Part shown: positions 54,001 to 64,000 of the stretch, piece by piece | How positions within the stretch are numbered: the stretch's first letter is position 1 | How the letters are laid out: every line of letters starts with the position of its first letter | Assembly: GCA_034670405.1 (NCBI GenBank) | Contig: JAXDDX010000167.1 | Location: 91,001-155,000 of the forward strand | DNA length: 64,000 bases | Direction of reading: 5' to 3' | DNA from: Hoplostethus atlanticus | Lineage: Eukaryota > Chordata > Actinopteri > Trachichthyiformes > Trachichthyidae | Notes under the pieces: generated by a model | Told to the model about the DNA's origin: nothing | Database searches by the model: none | What the model saw: only the letters and a program-made list of their open reading frames with translations | Translations under genes and position numbers: made by a program

Positions 54001-55370
54001 CAGACAGGGAGAGTGAGGCCGAGACAGACAGGGAGAGCGAGGCCGAGACAGACAGGGAGAGCGAGGTTGCGAGACAGACAGGGAGAGAGCGAGGCCAACA
54101 GACAGGGAGAGAGCGAGGCCCAGACAGACAGGGAGGAGCGAGGCCCAGACAGACAGGGAGAGCGAGGCCCAGACAGACAGGGAGAGAGCGAGGCCTAGAC
54201 AGACAGGAGAGCGAGGCCGAGACAGACAGGGAGAGCGAGGCCGAGACAGACAGGGAGAGCGAGGCCGAGACAGACAGGGAGAGCGAGGCCGAGACAGACA
54301 GGGAGAGCGAGGCCGAGACAGACAGGGAGGAGCGAGGCCGAGACAGACAGGGAGAGAGAGGCCGAGGACAGACAGGGAGAGCGAGGCCGAGACAGACAGG
54401 GAGAGAGATGCCCAGACAGACAGGGAGAGCGAGGCCCGAGACAGACAGGAGAGAGCGAGGCCCAGACAGACAGGGAGAGCGAGGCCCGAGACAGACAGGG
54501 GAGAGCGAGGCCCAGACAGACAGGGAGAGCGAGGCCGAGACAGACAGGGAGAGCGAGGCCGAGACAGACAGGGAGAGCGAGGCCGAGACAGACAGGGAGA
54601 GAGCGAGGCCCAGACAGACAGGGAGAGAGAGGCCCAGACAGACAGGGAGAGTGAGGCCCAGACAGACAGGGAGAGAGCGAGGCCAGACAGACAGGGAGAG
54701 AGCGAGGCCCGAGACAGACAGGGAGAGCGAGGCCCAGACAGGGAGAGTGAGGCCGAGACAGACAGGGAGAGCGAGGCCGAGACAGACAGGGAGAGCGAGG
54801 CCCAGACAGGGAGAGAGCGAGGCCGAGACAGACAGGGAGAGCGAGGCCGAGACAGACAGGGAGAGAGAGGCCCAGACAGACAGCGAGAGTGAGGCCCAGA
54901 CAGACAGGGAGAGAGCGAGGCCCAGACAGACAGGAGAGAGCGAGGCCCAGACAGACAGGGAGAGCGAGGCCGAGACAGACAGGGAGAGCGAGGCCGAGCC
55001 AGACAGGGAGAGAGAGGCCGAGACAGACAGGGAGAGCGAGGCCGAGACAGACTGGGAGAGAGCGAGGCCGAGACAGACAGGGAGAGCGAGGCCCAGACAG
55101 ACAGGGAGAGCGAGCCCGAGACAGACAGGGAGAGCGAGGCCGAGACAGACAGAGAGAGCGAGGCCCAGACAGACAGGGAGAGAGCGAGGCCCAGACAGAC
55201 AGGGAGAGCGAGGCTGAGACAGACAGGGAGAGAGAGGCCCAGACAGACAGGGAGAGCGAGGCCGAGACAGACAGGGAGAGCGAGGCCCAGACAGACAGGG
55301 AGAGAGCGAGGCCCAGACAGACAGGAAGAGCGAGGCCCAGACAGACAGGGAGAGACTGAGAGAGACTGAG
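51007..55370. repeat. GC-rich ~24-bp minisatellite, ~4.3 kb
   Basis: The basic unit on the plus strand is gagagcgaggccgagacagacagg (24 bp when counted from gagagcg), repeated roughly 175-180 times (length divided by unit). Recurrent variants are gcccaga for gccgaga, actggg for acaggg, acgggg for acaggg, and a GA insertion giving 26-bp units (gagagagcg). Single-base indels become more frequent after about 53500. Blocks of seven units recur as a 168-bp higher-order repeat near 51926-52225. Because 24 is a multiple of three and the unit has no stop codon, long open frames exist on both strands; these are not genes. Confidence 0.97.
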
Positions 55371-55475
55371 AGGTTGATCTTGGAGATAGATGCGATTTTA
55401 AATGTCGCGGTGATACGATTAAAACGCCTGTGAAGCTATGATTCACAAAAACCTTCTTGTATGAACAGTAAAGAG

Positions 55476-55522
<47 letters not shown>

Positions 55523-55984
55523 ATTCAGTGTTAATAGCCTCTAAGCTACAGACAAACAAACACAGAGACAGAGCTTATTTCTCTCAATCAGAAGAACACA
55601 ACACAAACATGCTACATGACCGCTGCAGCCCGACACGCCACGTCACCGTCATACTGGATATCCTGACATCGTAGCTGACCTGATAAACGCTGAAGGAAGC
55701 GATCAAAATGTTTTGTCTCTGCTCAACGTCCCGACTGCGGTGCGTCGATACAGCCAGGCCTTGCTGTATTGATCGCTTCCCCCAGCGTTTCACTTTATCA
55801 AGTCGACTACGACGGTATCATGATACACAGTGTTGTTGTGATGCAGCACACACGTGTCAGACTGCGTTCATGCATGTTTGTGTTAGAGACTCAGGAGACA
55901 GCCAGGGTCTCTTGGACGAAATCGAATTGGTCTCTTGTCAGGTATCTAGACACAAAGAGCAATAGTGGAACACTGTTTATCTTA
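55371..55984. other. spacer after the minisatellite, no gene seen
   Basis: Unique-looking sequence with one GA array (55473-55521). No exon or known repeat was recognised. Confidence 0.55.
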
Positions 55985-56193
55985 TAATGAAAAGTAGGTA
56001 GATAACTTATTGTACTTTTACCTTAGTAGCACCGGTTCTGCTCTTAGATGTTTAGGAAGGAAATGCACTTATGATTTCTGGTGACTAGTTTTCTTGCCTA
56101 CCTATGTTGAATGAACTTATTGTAAGTCGCTTTGGATAAAAGCGTCTGCTAAATGCCTGTAATGTAATGTAATGTAATGTAATGTAATGTAAT
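55985..56193 (+). mobile_element. L2-like LINE 3' end, plus orientation
   Basis: Carries the widespread fish L2/SINE 3' module ttgtaagtcgctttggataaaagcgtctgctaaatg, split here around 56117-56155, followed by a (TAATG)n tail to 56193. The upstream 130 bp matches the complement of the sequence at about 59075-59215, so it belongs to the same family as the LINE on the minus strand nearby. It is truncated at its 5' end. Confidence 0.85.
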
Positions 56194-59030
<2,837 letters not shown>

Positions 59031-59034
59031 GCAT

Positions 59035-60700
59035 TACATTACATTACAGTCATTTAGCAGACGCTTTTATCCAAAGCGACTTACAATAAGTGCATTCAAC
59101 ATAGGTAGGCAAGAAAACTACTAGTCACCAGAAATCGTAAGTGCATTTCCTTCCTAAACAAGCAACTAAGAGCATAACTAGTGTTAAGGTAAGAGTGCAA
59201 TAAGTTAGCAACCTACTTTATCTTAAACAAATGAGACAAATAAGAGAATCAAATAAACAAGAGCTAAGACAAATAAGTGAACCAAATAAGCAAGAGCTAA
59301 GACAAATAAGTGTATCAAATGAACAAGAGCCAATAAACAAGAGCTCAGACACATAATTGACGACAAATAGGCAAGGCTAAGGGGAAGGGTCAGGGTAGTG
59401 TTTCCTGAAGAGGTGGGTTTTCAGCCTGCGGCGAAAGATGGGCAGCGACTCTGCTGTCCTGACATCAGTGGGGAGTTCATTCCACCACTGTGGGGCCAGG
59501 ACAGAGAAGAGCCGTGACCGTGTAGATCGGCCGCAGGGCCCTCTGAGCGACGGGGCAACCAGTCGCCTCGAGGCAGCAGAGCGAAGTGGTCGGGCGGGGG
59601 TGTAAGGCTTGACCATAGCCTGGAGGTAAGAAGGAGCTGTTCCTTTCACTGCCCTATAGGCTAGCACCAGGGTCTTGAACTGGATGCGAGCTGCTACAGG
59701 GAGCCAGTGTAGAGAACGGAGAAGGGTAGTTGTATGGGAGAACTTGGGGCGGTTGAACACCAGACGAGCTGCAGCTTTCTGAACAAGCTCCAGAGGTCTG
59801 ATGGCAGACGCCGGGGCACCAGCAAGGAGGGAGTTGCAGTAGTCCAGGCGGGAGATGACAAGAGCCTGGATGAGCACCTGCGCTGCCTTGTCAGTGAGGA
59901 AGGGGCGAATCCTCCTGATGTTGTAGAGGAGGAATCTGCAGGAGCGTGTCACTGATGCGATGTTTGCCGAGAACGACAGTTGGTCGTCCAGGGTCACACC
60001 CAGATTCCTCGCAGTCCGAGTTGACGTCACCACAGCATTATCAATGGTGATGGCCAGGTCTCAATGCGGACAGCCCTTCCCCGGGAGGAACACCAGCTCA
60101 GTCTTGTCCAGGTTGAGCTTCAGGTGGTGCATCGACATCCACTCCGAGATGTCTGCCAGACATGCAGCAATGCGTGCCTCCACTTGTGTGTCAGAGGGGG
60201 GAAATGACAGGATCAGCTGGGTGTCATCTGCATAGCAGTGGTAGGAAAAGTCGTGTGAATGGATAACAGAACCAAGAGATGTTGTGTAGAGGGAAAAGAG
60301 GAGAGGACCTAGAACCGAGCCTTGCGGAACCCCAGTAGTGAGCTTGCGTGGTTCTGACACAGACCCTCTCAGCGTCACCTGGTAGGAGCGATCCGTTAGG
60401 TAGGATGCAAACATGGAGAGTGCAGAGCCTGAGACACCCATCCCCTCAAGGGTGGAGAGGAGGATCTGGTGGTTCACCGTGTCAAACGCTGCAGACAGGT
60501 CCAGGAGTATCAGGACGGAGGAGAGAGAGTTCGCTCTAGCGGCATGGAGCGACTCCGTCACTGCCAGGAGGGCAGTCTCGGTCGAGTGACCCACTTTGAA
60601 CCCAGACTGGTGGGGATCCAAGAGGTTGTTCTGGTGGAGGTACAAGGACAGTTGATTGAAGACAACACGTTCAAGAGCACGTGGCAGTAGTGTATCCTTC
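59035..60700 (-). mobile_element. 5'-truncated L2-like LINE with RT domain, one in-frame stop
   Basis: Read on the minus strand from 60700 down, the frame covers the L2-clade RT palm and the C-terminal region. It contains LDPHQSGFKVGHSTETALLA, LDLSAAFDTVNHQILLSTL, TTGVPQGSVLGPLLFSLY and CYADDTQL (catalytic YADD), then after one TGA near 60061 it continues in the same frame. That second part contains ARNLGVTLDDQLSF, ISRLDYCNSLLAGAP and WWNELPTDVRTA, ending near 59377. The 3' UTR ends with the conserved module (complement of catttagcagacgcttttat) and an (ATTAC)n tail at about 59035-59050. The endonuclease half is absent. One stop in about 1.3 kb of frame suggests a recent insertion. Confidence 0.93.
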
Positions 60701-60714
60701 TAAAATGTTGTTTT

Positions 60715-60862
60715 TTTATCAGCAAGATAAAAGAGCCCAGTGCCACAGGGCTTGGATGCAGGAATACCATGGCAGACAGTCAACACACTGCAATGGCCTG
60801 CTAAGTCACCGTCCAGCAGAGCCTCTGTGGGAGGAGATCTGCTACCAGCTGCTGAGACCTTG
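60715..60862 (+). mobile_element. Tc1-like transposase fragment
   Basis: Plus-strand pieces in two frames match the catalytic C-terminal end of Tc1-family transposases. One reads FYQQDKRAQCHRAWMQEY (family FQQDxAPCHxA). After a frameshift, LQWPAKSP appears, and then PLWEEI (family EHLWDEI). It adjoins the 5' end of the truncated LINE. Confidence 0.7.
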
Positions 60863-60867
60863 TACAG

Positions 60868-60979
60868 TCTGACAGGGTGAATGGGTGAGAGTGAGTCTGA
60901 CAGGGTGAATGGGTGAGAGTGAGTCTGACAGGGTGAATGGGTGAGAGTGAGTCTGACAGGGTGAATGGGTGAGAGTGAT
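60868..60979. repeat. 28-bp tandem repeat, 4 copies
   Basis: Four near-identical copies of the unit tctgacagggtgaatgggtg plus agagtgag, starting at 60868, directly after the Tc1-like fragment. Confidence 0.95.
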
Positions 60980-61108
60980 AATAGCTGCAACACGTTGGTT
61001 GACACCTCTCAGTCTGTTGTCTTATCAGAGAGGTGGAAATAGCAGCTGGCCTATCAGACGGCTGCAAATCAGTTCAGAGAGCCAGCTATAGTCGTTTGTT
61101 CCTCTCTG

Positions 61109-61390
61109 TACTCTACTCTACTCTACTCTACTCTACTTTACTTTACTTTACTTTACTATACCATACTCTACTATACCATACTCTACTCTACTCTACTCTA
61201 CTCTACTCTACTCTACTCTACTGTACCATACTCTACTTTACTCTACTCTACTCTAAATGCAGCCATTTACCATTTACTGTACCATACCATACTCTACTCT
61301 ATTCTACTCTATTGTACCATACTCTACTTTACTCTACTCTATTGTACCATACTCTACTCTACTCTACTCTACTCTACCCTACTCTACTCT
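61109..61390. repeat. pentanucleotide (TACTC)n array with variants
   Basis: Units of tactc, tactt and taccata alternate over about 280 bp, with one unique interruption near 61256-61280. A (YSTLL)n-type open frame across it is a by-product. Confidence 0.93.
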
Positions 61391-61646
61391 GAATGTGCGC
61401 TATGTGCTGTGTGTTACCAGTCCAGGTGTTCTAGTTACAGTGTGTTGCAGTTGAAGCTCTGAAGCGTCATAGTAACTTCTCAACCAATCACAGGTCTTAA
61501 AATAACTGTTACTTATATTTGTTACATCGAGTAAAAGATACTGTAGGATGTTTAATTGGAAATGTTGTTATATTAAAGTCCTCTATAATGGATGTGTGAG
61601 TGTATGTGTGAGTGTATGTGTGAGTGTGTGTGTGAGTGTATGTGTG

Positions 61647-61700
<54 letters not shown>

Positions 61701-61845
61701 TTCACATGTGTCTGTAATCTCCCAGAGAGCCCAAATAAAGAATAAGTGATACCAAAATAAACCAGAGCAGTGATTGTTGCCACCAGTGAGTCATCACAGC
61801 GTGAGAAAAACAATTCTTTCTTTCTCTTTCCGACACACACACACA

Positions 61846-61904
<59 letters not shown>

Positions 61905-63025
61905 AGCTGCCCTTACAGAGCAACACTTTCCACTGCCGCTGATAAGAAAACAACCCTGGGGGACACGTAGCTGAAACATCATATTTAGTAATGTGCGAGC
62001 ATCCTGACATGTCTGACAGCTTCTGTTGAACGACCGTCTGTCTGTGATTGTGCACATATGTACATACGTGCGTGTGTGTGTATGTATGTGTATGCTTGCA
62101 GGCATGTGTCTATATATGTCACCAGTCCAGTAAAGGTAACCGTGTATGGCTCCACCTCTCAGAGCCCCTCAGGACTAGACGGTGACTAGAAGAAACAATG
62201 GGAACCAATCAAAGGATGACATTTGAGGTTCAGGCCACATCCACAGGCTAATCTCAAATCAGATTAGCCTAATCCATGCTGACCTAGAGGCCATTTTTGG
62301 AGCTTAGTCCGGGGACTTTAAGGTCCTGGCTACAGTTAACAGTTACCCAAATCCCCTGAAATACTCTGAGTGTTTCTTTGAGCCTAGAGAGCAACATGAG
62401 TGAGTTTCTTTGCAGTTGACTTCATTGTGCCAGACAAGCAAAATAAAATTAATCCATTGTGCCAGCAAAGCTCTGTCTATCAAGCCACTGTGCAAGGCAA
62501 GCAGTATTACTTGTAAAGGCGTTCTGCTGTCTTGACCCAGTTCTGCTGCCTCTGCTGATCATAACCTGTTCATCTAGCCAAGCACGCAAGAGTTGGAGTG
62601 CGTTGCTCTTGAGATACTTTACCACATTTACCATTATTTATCTATCTATCAAATACATGAAAACCACATCAATAAACAACCAATGCTCTTCCATTTCTGT
62701 TCACACTGCATCGACTTCTGTGCTGCAAGTGTTATTTACCTTTAATACACTTTTGTCAAATTGGAGTTATTCCACTTTTTGTCTCACCTGCTCTGCCAAA
62801 TACTTTCCATTCGAAATGTAAGTAACAGGGCACTAGTCTCTATTATCGACTGGTATAATGATGCTACGTGGTGTGGATCAAGTGTTGAGTAGAAATATGG
62901 CAGTACGTTTCTGACCACTAGATGGTGCTATAGCCCATTTCTGCGGTACTTCACAATCTTGTGACTAAGGCCTCGAAGGCACGTTTAGCTTTTTGTAATT
63001 CAGAGACGTGCAAACACACACACAG

Positions 63026-63083
<58 letters not shown>

Positions 63084-63299
63084 CACACTTCCCAAGCCCT
63101 GTCCATCGTAGCGGGGGCCAGGGGGATGGTCATGGTCAGACGAGGCTGGGAAGGGAGTGAAGGCACTCTTCCGTGAACTGATGCGACGTTTGTACTCCAT
63201 CTGCTCGTACATCTTCCCCGTGAAATTGATAGCGAGCCATCAACGTGTCAATGCATAACAGAATCTGTCAAGTGGAAATTAATCTGAACCCCCTCCCCC

Positions 63300-63335
<36 letters not shown>

Positions 63336-64000
63336 CCTCCATCTCCCCTTCCTCCCTCCATCTTCTCCTAACGACACCCCCTGGCTATTTTTGTGTGAAT
63401 GTTAGTGAACTTACCCCTCACCCCCCCCCCCCCCCCCAACATATACAACCAACCAAAAAGTGATAAAAGAATCATTTTCCTGTGATGTTGCTGGTAATAC
63501 GTCACGTACGGTGCTGACTTGCGTAGGACAGGATGGATACTCCCTGCACTTCCATACTGTCACTATTATCACACAGCAGGGGGTCCACACTGTACCATGG
63601 TGGTTGCATTATTAAAGAGGGATACCGCTACATAGAAGAATCACGCCAGGTAAGTTACAGACGGGTGCAGAGCCTGTGACCTTTGGTTAACCCTCAATTA
63701 TAAAGGCATTTAACTGATGGGTCGATGTCATATATCATGTTTTATCACCTGGAACCAATTCCAGAAGTGGAACCTTTCCTGGTTCAAACTGTCCTCATGT
63801 TCTACCAGTGTTACGTGTTGAGTATTACTGATTCTGTCCAATGTCCAAAAGGCAAAAGGTAACTCGTCTTCAGTGCAAAATAGAGATCTGTCTCTTCGTC
63901 TTGGACTGCCCATTCCTTCATAATGCCACAGCTCTCCGTCAAAAGATTGAACTACATATTCCTGTGAATGTAGAATGATCGAGTGTGATCGAGAAGTGCT
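61391..64000. other. right end of window, no gene recognised
   Basis: GT array with GTGTGAGTGTAT-type 12-bp structure at 61590-61696, and CA arrays at 61841-61900, 63012-63080 and 63303-63332. A C run lies at 63421-63438. No exon chain, RNA gene or identifiable transposon was seen in the remaining sequence. Confidence 0.55.

Noticed and set aside
51007..55370. CRISPR-like array
   Set aside because: The repeats are directly adjacent without unique spacers, and the genome is eukaryotic; this is a minisatellite.
50978..55446. Minus-strand ORFs of 947 and 882 codons rich in LSRPRSPC / CLGLALPV repeats
   Set aside because: They lie wholly in the 24-bp minisatellite, all six frames are open there, the reading phase changes with each indel, and there are no introns, domains or start context.

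Overview
The window is vertebrate genomic DNA, almost certainly from a ray-finned (teleost) fish. Genes are split into many short exons with GT/AG junctions. The spacers are full of (CA)n/(GT)n and (GA)n microsatellites, and the interspersed repeats (L2-like LINEs, Tc1-like transposons, tRNA-derived SINEs, a Ty3/Gypsy-like relic) are the kind common in fish. I cannot name the species. Nothing here is bacterial: there are no operons, CRISPR arrays or recognisable RNA genes.

Three protein genes can be rebuilt exon by exon. (1) IQCE, plus strand, 1887-10888: about 20 exons encoding a coiled-coil protein with three IQ calmodulin-binding motifs. (2) TTYH3 (Tweety homolog 3), plus strand, 13285-33098: 14 exons, 554 codons, five membrane segments and a C-terminal PY motif. 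(3) LFNG (lunatic fringe), minus strand, 45486-39001: 8 exons, 368 codons, a Golgi beta-1,3-N-acetylglucosaminyltransferase that modifies Notch. IQCE and TTYH3 lie head-to-tail, and TTYH3 and LFNG are convergent, with about 1.8 kb between their probable poly(A) sites. As I recall, the same three genes are neighbours on human 7p22 (with BRAT1), in the order LFNG-IQCE-TTYH3. This is therefore an ancient linkage with LFNG moved and/or inverted.

The right half (45.5-64 kb) has no host gene that I can recognise. It holds an old LINE relic (45.9-47.1 kb), a long stretch of microsatellites, a 4.3-kb GC-rich minisatellite of about 24-bp units (51.0-55.4 kb), and a fairly young 5'-truncated L2-like LINE on the minus strand (59.0-60.7 kb) with a second, plus-strand 3' end 3 kb away. 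It also holds a Tc1-like fragment and several short tandem arrays. The two ORFs of 882 and 947 codons on the minus strand of the minisatellite are by-products of a repeat without stop codons, not genes.

The points most worth following up are: a possible alternative terminal exon of TTYH3 that would remove the PY motif; a reading-phase conflict at the 3' end of IQCE, in an intron carrying a Gypsy-like relic; the minisatellite with 168-bp higher-order structure; and a short ORF with a perfect P-loop in the TTYH3 5' leader region. I found no convincing wholly new biological system.
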